Positions 29,801 to 41,100 of a stretch of 64,000 nucleotides of DNA are shown here, in pieces; within the stretch, counting starts at the first letter, position 1, and the number at the start of each line of letters is the position of its first letter. The notes under the pieces are model-generated. The model had not been told where the DNA came from. It saw only the letters and a list, made by a program, of their open reading frames with translations, and did no database searches. Where the stretch lies: positions 118,329-182,328 of the forward strand of contig CAXAMN010013891.1 of assembly GCA_963970005.1 (NCBI GenBank). The letters run 5' to 3'. The translations under genes and the position numbers were made by a program. The stretch comes from Durusdinium trenchii (lineage: Eukaryota > Sar > Dinophyceae > Suessiales > Symbiodiniaceae).

Positions 29801-31583
29801 CTGGAGCTTGGCTGGGAGCTCTTTCGGACCACGGAAGATGGAGAAGATCGGATTTCATTGTTTTTTGAAGCTTTTTGATTGGGACGTGGAGATTTGGAGG
29901 GGTTTTCGTCGCTTCGACGCTGGGACGTTGGTTCTGACTCAAAAGTAAGAGTAGATGTTGAGCTGACAAGAGAATCCGGCAGCTGGGCGCCAGTACAACA
30001 AAGAACAGTTAAACATTTTACATTCCACGGTTGGGTGCTTTCTCCAACGAAGATTACTAAGCCTTGAGGTATCTTGAGGTAGTTGCACCCTACAGTTTCT
30101 CCTATCTATTTGGTTGAACTGATGATGCTTTGGGTGTCACAAACCTGATCGAAAGCAAGAGGATTTATTCTATCAGGAATCACCCAGTTTTGTTTGTCGA
30201 TTGAGCACCTCTACCCACTCTATCTGGTTGGACAACCACAAATAGCAACCCTCATTAAATGGACAGAGAGTCCCTTTTTGGGTCTTTCTGGCGTGTTTTT
30301 TGTGCTGTAAGTGGCAACGATACATACACACAATCTGAGCATTTTCCTGGAGAGAAACCAGGGTTCCTTCTGGCAATTCATATCGGGTATATCACAGGCT
30401 TATACTGCCAAGCAAAATTCTTCGTGATGCCGAAGGCTTTGGCAGCGTACAAAAGCATGTCGATTCTGTCAAAGGCTTCGGCACGAAATTGGGTTCTCTC
30501 GGCTCCTGGCAAAAGACTCATAACCTGAGGCTCGAGACGGCTCAAGGCTATAACGTGTGAATAAACAGAGGCCTGTTGATGAAGAAAGATCGAGGTCTCG
30601 AGGCCTCAACTGAAGAGGCCTTGTGTGGTCAGTTCCGGCCCCGGAAGTGGTAGAAACATGCAGCAACAAGAGAAGAAACACAAGGACCACAAAGGCCACA
30701 GCGTTTCAAGCAGCTTGTACAGAGCTGCATCTTGGAAATGCATGCCAAGACCCCCTTTTCGGGGCTTCTATTGATCGCTCCTTAGAGGTGATTTGGGGTG
30801 TCCATTAACCACCCCTGTCGTGGGTCCTGGTGGAAGACTCCTCAAAGGACCGATCCCCACAAACGCCGATCCGAGATGATGAGTCAGATGAGTCGGTGGC
30901 GGACCTTTTTGTGTCAAAAGGAGTCGAAGATAGTCGAAGCATCTTTGAACCTTTGAACATTCCGGAATTCCTCATTCTACGCAAGTTTTTTTGAATTTTT
31001 TCGCGGCCGCAGGCCCAACGTCCTTGGCGCGTCAACAAAGGAAAGAGGAAAGAAACCCCGGGTGGGTGGTCAACAGACATGTTGTATAGATCACGTCGAC
31101 CCCAGGGCCTTCTTCATGACCGTCTTTGACGATTGCCAAATTTCGGTATGGCCCGGGTTCTTCGGCAGGGAAGGCTTTAGAAGGCATGTAGAGATTTGTG
31201 TTGGGGATCAACCATGTACCTCCACGTGTTCATGATGTTCATAACAACTACCCACAAGGTCGTCGAACACTCCCAAATGGATGTCCTGTTTGTCACATTT
31301 AGTCCATTGGGCTCTTGGCCGGCGCCGCACCAAAGACTTTCTAGGAGTCAAACCAAGGTGCCATTGCTGCCTGAGGGCCCCAAAAGAAGCTGCGACCCTG
31401 GACTGCGACAGCTGGACAGCGATGGGGGGGAAACGACGGCAGCGACCATGCTGTGTGCCAAGGTGGGGGTCGTTTGGAACTGACTGGTGCTACGACGGGA
31501 ATCAGGCTGGCTGCCCCCCCCACTAGAGATCCCTTGATTGAGGGATCCATTCCCTCGTTCTCGTTTGGAGCCGCAGCAGTCAG

Positions 31584-31722
31584 TTTGGTTGGGTGTTCTG
31601 CGCCCAACGAGATATGGTGGTTGACTCCTCCTCGAACTCAGACCGCGCCCAGAAGCCCCGCGCCCAGAAGCCCAACGGGCGCGGTCTCGGGAAGGCGGGA
31701 AGCACTGCACCTTTGTGGCCAG
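31584..31722 (+). CDS. Putative exon, Ser/Lys-rich
   Basis: The frame reads FGWVFCAQRDMVVDSSS, then two AQKP repeats, and ends before a good gtgaat donor (CAG|GTGAAT at the last codon). Third positions are GC-rich. The acceptor (gtcag before ttt) is not of the AG|G type. Function unknown. Confidence 0.42.
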
Positions 31723-32757
31723 GTGAATGAGGCCAACTCCTGTGATTGGTGTCACTCCACTCAGGCGGGCGGACGGCACCGTGACAGAGTGAATGGGCCA
31801 CTGGGTGTTGGGCACGGGAGTATCGTGTTGGGGGTTGGGAGTCACATTAATCACCGGTGGTGAGAGGTCAAACCCAGAAAGGGTTGGCAGTTTTGGACCA
31901 ATCGACCCTCCAAAATGCTATAGTGAAGTGGATACTATAGGTGTTGTCTGGATCACAAGTTGAACTTCAACCGTGTCTTTGGGAGCCAACATCCTATCTT
32001 GATAGGTCGCTTTTAGAAAGGCCTCCCGCGCAGTGCGTGTTCATGCTTTTTCTGAACAGAAACTCAATTGTAGGATTTGCCGTGCAGGTGAAAGGAACAA
32101 ATGTATCCCCACTGGAATTTCCTCTAGGAAATGGGTAGGGTTCAACCCCTCCTTGAAATCCTATTAGGGATACAAATGTTCGGAAGTCTTGTTTACAGGA
32201 AGGTCGGAAGGCTGGTCGACGACAACATGGTGTCGACGATCACGTCTCTAGCGAGCACGAACGCTGGGTTGGAAGTCGTCTGGTCTTGTAGAAAGTTGTT
32301 TGGATGCTGTGTTTCCATGCGGGTTAGATGCAAGATGGCCATACAACTGGACAAGGAGTTTTGGAGTCTCAGTACTGCTCCAGTTCTTGTTTTCGTGGGA
32401 ACTGGTCTTTCATAATTGTTGGATTCCACGCTGGTTTGTGTCTCATGCAGGAGCAACCTGAAGATGTTCTCGAGTCTGTCGTGGTTGCAAGTCACTGTAG
32501 GATCAGATGGTCCAAGTCACGCTCTGTCGTGGTATGCCTGAAGCAGCCAGGTCAGTGAAGGCTCCAGATTGGACACTTCTTGGGTTTCGCGAAGACTGGT
32601 CCAAAGAACCTGTTTATAGATGAAACCTTAAGGCTTTAAGGAATCCCATCAAGTTTCTCAAAGGACCAGTACTGCAATTTGAAGAACTTGATTCCCTTCT
32701 ATATGCCTCCGGTTCCCCCTCCTTTCATTTCTGAGCTTCGAGGATCGGTTTGTAAAG

Positions 32758-32963
32758 GCTTCGCGCCGCGCGTACCTCACGGCGCACCTCTGCGGAGAAC
32801 GAACGGCACAGAACTGCATCGACGACAGGCAGATCATGACAAGAAGCTCCCTGGCACTTTGCCGCCTGACGCGCTGAAGACACATGGCACGGCACGTGAG
32901 CGCTGGCACCGCGCGTCAGTCAGCGCCAAGAGCGAACGCGTGGGCCACGTTTTCGGCGCAAAG
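32758..32963 (+). CDS. Exon of an unidentified gene, 68 codons
   Basis: Bordered by gtaaag|gc and aaag|gtgtgg, with strong GC third positions. It encodes a polar, basic segment including LRRTNGTELHRRQADHDKK and DALKTHGTARERWHRASVSA. No domain was recognised. The same frame stays open upstream to 32679, but the AG|G acceptor at 32757 is preferred. Confidence 0.5.
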
Positions 32964-33129
32964 GTGTGGTTGAAATGGGAACAGCATCAGAGTTTTTGTG
33001 AGAAAGAAGAACTGGGTGGGATGCTCCAACATCCTAAACAATCAGTCCAAACAATCTGATCCTGTGGGGATGATTTCTGATAAGACACCTGGAATGATGC
33101 TGGCTTGTAGCCCACATTGGCCGTCCCAT

Positions 33130-33280
33130 CCGTGTCGCACCCACGCGTTCGCCGTCAGGAAGACCATTGGGCCGGACGATGGGAACCCACAGGGCTGGAA
33201 CCGCACGCGCCGCTGCGACCAAGATCAGCTGCCACGATGCCAACTCTGCGAGGCCCACGGGCGGTCAGCGTGGCGTGGCG
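33130..33280 (+). CDS. Putative exon with Cys pairs
   Basis: The frame reads THAFAVRKTIGPDDGN, then RRCDQDQLPRCQLCEAHGR, with four Cys that could bind metal or form disulfides. An overlapping frame from the ATG-like start at 33167 is also open. Borders were not resolved; the repeated gcgtggcgtggc run at about 33272-33290 lies at its end. Confidence 0.35.
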
Positions 33281-33919
33281 TGGCGTGGGCCACGCTGGGT
33301 GCCTGGGCCACACCGTGGTCGGCGCAGCTCGGGCCGAGCCGGGGAAGATGCGAAGGGTGAGAGGGCTTCAGGCGTGCATGGAAGAAGGAAGAAGCTCCAT
33401 TGAGGATTATTGAGGGCTTATGCGTTTTTTTTTGCGGTATACGGATACTGTATAGTTATACTACTCTTAGCTCCGGGGAGATTGACATGGAATCCGAAGC
33501 AGTATCCCATTTGCAAAAGGCTCCTTTACAAGCCGTGGGTTTCGCGTTACTTTCAATGTCGGCTCAAGTTGTTTTGCGTCATGCCATGCAACAAAACTCT
33601 TCACTGCATATCACTGCATCTGTTCAACATCAGTTCTTATGTTGACATGATGCAGTTGCAGCATTCTTGTCGGGTCCGTCCGGCCGTTTTGGGGTCCCCT
33701 TTCGGCTTCCCCCAAAGGAAACACCACCCACACCCGTGCCCATGTCGTCCTGCTTTCCTACTTTTCTCCATGTCATTTGTTGAGGCGGTTCTTTCAGTGA
33801 AATCAATGTAGGCATATCTTACATCGATGACGACACACTCCGTTGGGGCTAGGCTCCACACTCCGACAGGACCGCCCTGGGACCGCGATGCTTCTCATCC
33901 ACGCGATCGATCTTGGCAG

Positions 33920-34004
33920 GGCGTGGGCGGGATGGCCTTTGGCGATCGCAACGAGGAGATCGTCCTCACGTGCCTGGGAGTGGCGGACACCGCCCAGTCG
34001 TGCG
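33920..34004 (+). CDS. Exon of an unidentified gene, 28 codons
   Basis: Clear borders (ggcag|ggc and tgcg|gtgagg) enclose GVGGMAFGDRNEEIV and LTCLGVADTAQSC. Codon bias is strong. The composition suggests a globular fold, but no family could be assigned. Confidence 0.5.
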
Positions 34005-34944
34005 GTGAGGGGGGTCGGGCTGGGAGATGGGTTCGAAGTATTGGAAGATGTAGAATGAAGATGTTAAGGTCAACAGGGTAAGACTGCTTAGGGTTATAAA
34101 TAGTTTGAGGTAGGCTTAGTTTGGTATGTCACCGAAGCTTTTGAGTGGGGGGAAGATAGGTGGGGCTTGCCAAGCAACCGCAACAAGTGCAAAGTCCAGA
34201 TCGCGGTATACTACGATATTTCGTTCGGTAGCAGAGAGAGAGAGACATCCTCTTCCCCACTTTTCATTTCGATCAGTTTCCTTAATATATAAACAACATA
34301 CTTGTGAAACACAAACAACCCACCACTACGGGGTATACTGAATGGCAACAAGCTAAGCCCAAGACTCAGCCCAAGACCACTGAAGCCGATGTACTCCTTA
34401 TTAGGATATTGACAGAGTATCGTTGCGGAGGGTCACTGTCACCCCAGACAAAGCTTGTTGGTTCGGCGGTTTTTGTGAATGTTCGTTTAGACTGCTGAAC
34501 GTATTTCCAGGGTTCCAGCATTTTTCTTGCGACAAAGCTCAAATCAGAAAGAGTCTTCTAGCTCAATGGTTCTTCACTCAAGGTATGTCTATCAGCCATT
34601 GTGATTGTGGATATATACAATTAATTATACAAGTGAATAGATCAGTGATTGGATCAACACTAAGATGGGGTCTCTACTACTTGCCCGGCCGAAGGAAGTA
34701 GGATGAAAAGGGACGAAAGGGGAGTGTTGGGTCCAAGTAATTGGCCGCAAGGAGAACAGCTTGGGTCTGTCCGAACTTACATGTAACAGTTGGTTTTTTT
34801 GAATCACTACTTTAGAGAAAGGCCTCTATGCTTACTAACGACTACTAACGATCATCATCCACTGTTACTGTTAATGGGATAGAGCCAAAGTTCTAGCACA
34901 GCATGTGCTCCCAAGAACTTCACGATGTGCTCCTTTTGTTTCAG

Positions 34945-35148
34945 GTTCACATGCGATTGTCGCCCCTTTTGCATTCGATGGTTTTCCCCAAAAACCGTCT
35001 TCGGTTTGTCTATCCTCGCTTAGGCCCTGCGAGGTCGTGGCCAATGCCAGTGAGGTGGATCCCCAGACGGTGGCGCTCCTCGCTCGCGCTTGCGGAGCCG
35101 TCGCCCCCGCGAAGCAAGAGCAAAGCGAACACGCCGAGACGGTGGACG
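34945..35148 (+). CDS. Exon of an unidentified gene, 67 codons
   Basis: Begins after tgtttcag and ends before gtggttg. It reads SHAIVAPFAFDGFPQKP, then CEVVANASEVDPQTVALLAR, then a charged stretch. Third positions are GC-rich throughout. The helix-like second half resembles many cytosolic enzymes, but no diagnostic motif is visible. Confidence 0.5.
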
Positions 35149-36329
35149 GTGGTTGTTTCTTGGTCTTTTTCCAGGTATAGTGGGATGTTGGAAAAGAACT
35201 ATAGTTTCGGGTAGAAACACCTCAGTTTTCCACCGTGTTGTAGTTTGACCAAATAGACAGGACGACATTTTGAGGATCCAAACATTTAAGTATGCAAACG
35301 TAGTGCCTCGGACGGCACTGCCATCGAACTATCAAGTGCAGTCGACATGACAAGAAACACTGTCGTATCTATTTTGGGAGCACGATGCTTTTTTGGACGT
35401 CGTATGACGTATCGTGCGTTTGGTATTATTTGTCTTGACTTGTCCGTGGCAATAATGCCTTGAGTGTGGGTCCAATTCTTGGGCTCTCCAGAATCTATAC
35501 CAACCCTGGTTGCAGATAGAGACCCGAACTGCTGACCATATTTACAAGCCACAAACCATCTACAACTCTTGACTCGAGTTCTAGCAGTCGCTGCACAATG
35601 GTATCATAAGTACAAACAACATGTCACCTTCACGTGGATGTGCGTCGCGTTAGCAAACTTGTGCTCGTGCGTACGTTGACATCTGGCGAATGAGAACACC
35701 TGTCAGGAAGCCCTCATTATACCCCGTGTACCTGAGAGCACCTGTACCATTCGCACAAGGAAACCCTCATTCGACAGGTGCTCTCATCTTGTGCCCTGTC
35801 AGGAAGCCCTTGTACCCGAAGCAGTTCACTATCAGGCGCAAGGATGGCAAACAGGGTGGCTATTCCGACACCCTGATCGGAGCTTTGGCAGGATGGCAGG
35901 GACATCGAGATACATCGAGTGTGGAAACGGAACATGGGGCCGGTGTTCTTGTTATGGTCAAAGGTGTTGGAGCGATAGACCCCGAAAGTGGTCATTCTGT
36001 TTATAAAATCGATTGGACGTGTACCATTACATACTTTCAATCCACACCTCTGACTTCGGAGTAGTGGGCTGCAAGTGAAAAGCCTTCGAGGTTGTGCACC
36101 GATTTCCAGTGCCCCGAAGAAATGGATGGGCGTGTCGATGTCCAGTGCCCGGTCGATCTCAAGAGCACAAGTTGAGACCGATTCTGTTTCAGAGTGTTCA
36201 CCTATAGCTGGCTACAGGTTAGAGAGAGATCGCCAGACATAGCCAACAAAACACCTGTATGGAGGATTGAACCCGTTTTAGAGTATCGATGTCCAGGTTC
36301 CCTGTCGTCGACACCATAATTCTTGTAAA

Positions 36330-36480
36330 CCTGGCAGTCCTCGCTTGTCCTCGCTGCGCCAGACTCAGGATGGAAGACCGATCCCTTCTGCTTTGGCTTT
36401 TTTCCGCAGAACGACTCCACGCTCCTTGGCCCCGCGTGTTTTTTCAACGCGGTGATGTGGGCGCCAAGCATGACGCCGAC
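36330..36480 (+). CDS. Putative exon
   Basis: One frame reads LACPRCARLRMEDRSLLLWL, then FFQRGDVGAKHDADL. It follows a ggcag acceptor-like site. A minus-strand frame overlaps it, so coding status is uncertain. Confidence 0.3.
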
Positions 36481-37406
36481 CTAAACAAGACGACAACATT
36501 GGGCCGACCTTGGTTTCGATGGGTCATTTATTGAATGGGTTTGGAGTCTACTGGGGATTTGTGCCACTTCCAGATTCCATGGACGTCCATGAGCTAGGCA
36601 CTGCATGGACTGTCATGTTCTCTAACAAAACAACTCGCTTCAATCCTGATACATTCGTATCCAAATGTCTCAAAGCAAACCGACATGGATCACTTTCCGA
36701 ATCTTGTGGATGCTTCTTGGCCGAGACTTGGATCCCGATTCACAGACTTGCAGAGCAAGTATGAGCAAGTAGTGCTTCTACAGAAGCCACACCTGTTCCG
36801 GTCATGGCAGCTTTTCTAAGGAAACCTATGTGCTACCGCAGTGAGGACTGACCGCAGGGAAGGCCGCATGCTGTTCCAAACAAGACCTACCCGCTGGCTA
36901 GGTTTCATTACCTGACTCCCAAGAAGTTGTTCGTTGATCATCTGACGTTCTTTCGGGAGGAGTTGATTCCGACCAACGTTCTTGGTGGCCGAGAACAGTG
37001 TGATCCCCCACTGGTAGGTACTCAAGAAGAGAGTTTTGTTTGGTATTTCCTTTGAAACAACGGTGGTTGGGGTGATCTTCCCCAATGGGGCACATATCTA
37101 GATAGAGAGGTGAGGCCTGGTTTCAAGAAGTTGGATATGTTCTTTCTACTGTATCTATTTCTGCTTTGGTCCACACACACACATGCACCGAATGGGTTCC
37201 CCGGGCTGACGAGGAGTCCATTAGGGTATGGCGACTGCATCAGGTTTTCCTCACAGGCTAAACACCAGCCCCCCGAGCAGGGTGAACATGTCCCTCCAAA
37301 GAAGTTTCTCCCTAAATGGAACGCTGTAAATCAGTGAACTTGTTTCAGAACAGGCGAAAAGAACCACGGATAAAACCTTGCCAAGCTTACTGCCAGCAGA
37401 GAAGAC

Positions 37407-37534
37407 ATGGGTGTCGAATCCTGCCTACCCCAGGACGCCCTAGTGAAGTACTACGACATCGAGCGGGAGGCACAACGTGCAGATTATACCATCCACAATG
37501 GCGGGCTGCCGGGGGCCCCAGGATTTGGCGGGAG
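37407..37534 (+). CDS. Exon of an unidentified gene, possible start codon
   Basis: The frame reads MGVESCLPQDALVKYYDIER, then ADYTIHNGGLPGAPGFGG, and ends before gtgacc. Codon bias is good. The ATG at 37407 may be a start, or an internal Met if the exon begins at the preceding AG. No family was recognised. Confidence 0.45.
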
Positions 37535-37739
37535 GTGACCAAGCTGGACCTGGCATCGTCCCCTTCCTTCCAGATTTGTTTAATCTAATTACACTGTCCT
37601 GGAATATTCCTGAAGTGGATGGCATGGCCTTGGATGACCTTGGATGACCTGCCCAACAATCTTCCTTTGCATCAGAGCAGCCCAGGGTCGAATACCAAGC
37701 ACCCCCTGCTCAAGAAGCACTGGATGAGCAGAGCGCCAT

Positions 37740-37860
37740 GCTATGACCATGGCCACGCGCGGTTCGAGCACTCGACCATTTGCTGCTGAGGTTCTCGCTC
37801 TTCCCGAACATCACTTCGACCATCCTGCACGTGCAAGAACAGATGTGGATCCAGAATGAT
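37740..37860 (+). CDS. Putative exon with a hydrophobic helix
   Basis: The frame reads RALDHLLLRFSLFPNITSTI, then LHVQEQMWIQNDAFL, and stays open into a hydrophobic tail. This could be a membrane-associated segment. Borders were not resolved. Confidence 0.35.
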
Positions 37861-38359
37861 GCTTTTCTCTGCTTGTTGTTCGTCCACAGGAGTCTCTTTA
37901 TCTTGGGGGGGAAGTGAGGTCGGAAGAACGGCAGGGTTTCTGTTGTATGTTCACGTGCGTTTGATGAAGATATGACGGATGAAGCGCATGGCCTTCGGAT
38001 GCACGGTATATCTTTAGAAACACATGTCGTTCGACACACTCTTCTTCCTGCCAGTACAAGCTCTATACCGACAAGTCTGACACCTCTCTCCAACAAACAT
38101 CAAGTGGACAATGTGACAATGGGTGCTTCGAGGACCACTTTACTATCCACTTCCATGCTCGTTGGAGGGAGGCTATCCTGTCCCGCTGACTTGAACTGAG
38201 GACCTGTGGGGCGTCAAGCAGTGCATTTGCGCGAACCCCTCGGGCAACCACTGTACCAATCCACCCTGCAAAGCCTTTGTGACTTGCTTGAAGAGGAAGT
38301 TGGCTGTGCAGTCTTGGAATTCAAAGCTGATGAAGGTCAACGTGGATACCCTGCTATTG

Positions 38360-38734
38360 TTATGAATTACACAAGTGAAATATGACTCGGGAACCCGTAG
38401 ATTTTTTGCTTCTTGCTATTACTAGAAAGCAATTACCCGGGTCATTATGCCATCGCCCGGTTTTCACGGCCAGAATCCTAGTCCCGTCCTGGGTGGGACT
38501 AAGAAAGACATCGCCTTGTAGGATGTTGTGGGGACTGCTATGCCACCTTGCTCCAATTCGTTTTTCGTGCGCTGCGCTGCGGCAGCGTAGGTCCAGCACT
38601 GGGACACCTTTGCCTCTGCACAGTACTTGGGCCGTGAACGCATAGGCGCTGCGGCTCGGATCCACCGCGGGGTGCGGGGTCGGAGGCTGGGTCAGATGCA
38701 ACGGCGACGTGGTGCGCATTTCAGGGCTCGTCAT
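38360..38734 (-). CDS. Open minus-strand frame of 124 codons, status unclear
   Basis: An uninterrupted frame reads AYAFTAQVLCRGKGVPVLDL in its first half and SPTQDGTRILAVKTGRWHND further on. It is the only well-composed minus-strand frame to the right of the strand switch. It overlaps plus-strand frames in a GC-rich patch, so it may be a shadow. No family was recognised. Confidence 0.25.
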   Translation of the reverse strand: MTSPEMRTTSPLHLTQPPTPHPAVDPSRSAYAFTAQVLCRGKGVPVLDLRCRSAAHEKRIGARWHSSPHNILQGDVFLSPTQDGTRILAVKTGRWHNDPGNCFLVIARSKKSTGSRVIFHLCNS

Positions 38735-39206
38735 GGATCCTGAGCAGAAGCAAGTCTTTGATTCAAGGAAGAGGATATTTGAGACGCGTCAACTGCAATG
38801 GAATCGAAGATATTTGTTTTGGCACGACTTTCTGCAAGTGATTTTTGATCTGGAGGCATTTGCAAGCTGTTTGCCCCAACCAGCTGCAGGTGGTAGATGT
38901 AGAAACCCAGAAGTCATCCGATGCTTTTATGTGCAAGTTTTGGCGGAAGTTCCCAAAGCTGGTCGTGCAGCTGAGGTTCACTGGGGTTCCTCAAGAGAGA
39001 ATTAACAAACAGCACAAGGAGTCTGACGACTTGGAACCACAATTGACACTGCTCCTCGATCCGCTCAAACACAAAAGCTCTTCCTTCTCCACGATCGACT
39101 CCACCGCGATCGCTTGGAACTCTTCGCTGGACCGCTTTCAACTGCCAAGCATAGATGTCCTTTGGTTGATTAATAGAGGGGATACCCCCAGGCCCCCAAC
39201 CAACAG

Positions 39207-39303
39207 GTACGGTATCACATCGACGATTCGTGCTTCTACGAAGATCATTGACAGCGCCAAAAAGCTGTTCGAGCCGAGGAATGGATCCAAGATCATGGTG
39301 TTG
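39207..39303 (+). CDS. Exon of an unidentified gene, weakly like a von Willebrand A-type segment
   Basis: Sharp borders (aacag|gtac and ttg|gtgagg) enclose YGITSTIRASTKIIDSAKKL and FEPRNGSKIMVL. The pattern of a Thr/Ala-rich helix, LF, a loop with Gly, then a hydrophobic strand resembles the stretch before the Thr-Asp-Gly of von Willebrand factor A domains. Neither that motif nor the metal-site DxSxS exon was found nearby, so the likeness is weak. Confidence 0.42.
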
Positions 39304-39940
39304 GTGAGGCGTCCAAACTCATGGAGCGCCTGACTCGGCAGGGAGCGATGGTGCAGAAGAAATCGGGGCATGGTGCACGGCCTCTTCCGGCCTACCCATG
39401 CAGGTCCCGGCGGGTGTTTAGATGAGAAACAAGACAAGCATACCAAAACTCTAATCTGGTGGCAGACTTTTGGGAGAGCTCCAAGGTCTTGTGTTTTTTG
39501 GTGGGAAGAGTGTCATTTATGAAATGCGAACACCTTGAAGCCCGAAACAGCCATGGCTGATCCCCTTGAATTCCATATAATTCAATCTAGGCTAGAGTGC
39601 TCTACCTGCTTTTGAGATGGCCAAGACATAAAGACTAGTTAAACTTATACAATCATCGCGGCAGAGCTTTTGAGCCTTCGGATTTGTCAGGTCTGCTTCT
39701 CGGTCGTCCAACGGTGTTTCTCGATCAACTCTCGTGGACGATGAACGCCTGTCCTTTTTCGGGCCCGTACCCGGTCCTGCCCCCTGTGGGGTCAGGTTTG
39801 GCACCCCAATAAGTGTTCTGCGGGGCCCCGGGATCAGTTCACCTCCACTCTATTCTCTTCAACTAGGGTCCCCCGGTTCTGGTGCCCAGTTGACCAAGAC
39901 CGGGCGACTCCGGCGAAGGGTGCTCAATCGGCTTCATCAG

Positions 39941-40088
39941 GCTGGACCACTTTATCTTGTGGGCTCATCATGTGTGGACAGACCCCGTCTCCAAGCGCTT
40001 GGTTCGTGCGTGGAAGCCCTTCAATGGCTTGCAACTCTATGACCCGGAGGCCGTGGAGCATTGGGGGCGACATCGTCGTGCGGAACCC
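39941..40088 (+). CDS. Exon of an unidentified gene, Trp/His-rich
   Basis: Bordered by catcag|gctgg and ccc|gtgttt, it encodes LDHFILWAHHVWTDPVSKRL and then VRAWKPFNGLQLYDPEAVEH. Codon bias is strong and the composition is distinctive, pointing to a folded enzyme or binding domain. I do not recognise the family. The frame is also open upstream (DSGEGCSIGFIR), so the exon could start earlier, at ccaag near 39890. Confidence 0.55.
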
Positions 40089-40629
40089 GTGTTTGGAGGG
40101 ATTAGTTGGGTTCCGCTCCTAAGAATTGAGTGACAGAAGCTCTCTGAAGGGAATTTGGTGGAACTGTAATGTTCCTGCAGTTCAAGAAGAACCGCTGGAA
40201 CTGGGTTTGTATGGCTTTTGTACAAAGCTGAACTGGTTCACAGCGGTGATCGACGGGTGATTTAAGTCGATGATCATTTTTTTTGCAAAAATTCCAGCAC
40301 ATTGAGTTACACTGTTACACTCTGACCCACTAAGTCACTAACATGGAAGTGGAAACTAGGCAGCGGGAAGACCATCTTACTCTATGAACAGCGTTTGTTT
40401 TTCCACGTCCATGAGTGTACTTAACAAATTCCCGATCGCGATCTTGGACCCAATGAATATGGCTGTGGGTCAAAACCCAGCCCCCCAATCCCTGGTAGGT
40501 CGACCTCTCTGATAGTCCATTCTGTTCTTCCCGACGCGTCGATGCGGTCACGACAGGTGTACATGGCATTCTGACTAGTACCCTAACACATGTGAAGATT
40601 CCACATGAAAAGCAAACGAACTGCCAAAA

Positions 40630-41100
40630 GTGAAAGCCCAAGTGGCCAAACGTGCAGTCGATATACACCAGCCAGGATACGTGCAAATCGAACTTTTCCG
40701 GTTTACTGAAGAAGACCTCTGCACCATTTTCGGTGGTCAACCAAGGTATCCGGGTTTTGCCGCACTAAGTTCTCCCGCTTGTGTGCGGATTCTGGAAGTC
40801 TACAAAGTGTGTGATGATACCTGGCGCCACACCATGTGGCGTCAGATCATCGAATCCGATCTTAGCTTCAAGCTGTTCGTGGAACCTCCCCCCTCTGGTT
40901 GCGGCTGCCAGGCCTGGCAAGACCACGTCGCAGATCCTTCGGTCTTCGACGCGTCGCGTGGCGACCGCGCGTGGCGCGACCGGCGGTGCGATCCCGCGCG
41001 GGTGCCGGGTCGGAGCGGTGGCGGGGTTGTTTCCCCAGGAGAAACCGAAGGGTCTCATGGTTTTTGTTCTTTTCAGATGATGGATTCCCAAGGTCTTTAA
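40630..41100 (+). CDS. Open frame of 156 codons, probable coding in its second half
   Basis: The frame stays open through IELFRFTEEDLCTIFGGQP and SGCGCQAWQDHVADPSVFDA to a TAA. The GC-rich part (about 40868-41020) has coding-like codon use and ends near a gttgtt donor-like site. Overlapping frames are open on both strands, so the reading frame is not certain. Confidence 0.35.
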   Translation: MKAQVAKRAVDIHQPGYVQIELFRFTEEDLCTIFGGQPRYPGFAALSSPACVRILEVYKVCDDTWRHTMWRQIIESDLSFKLFVEPPPSGCGCQAWQDHVADPSVFDASRGDRAWRDRRCDPARVPGRSGGGVVSPGETEGSHGFCSFQMMDSQGL

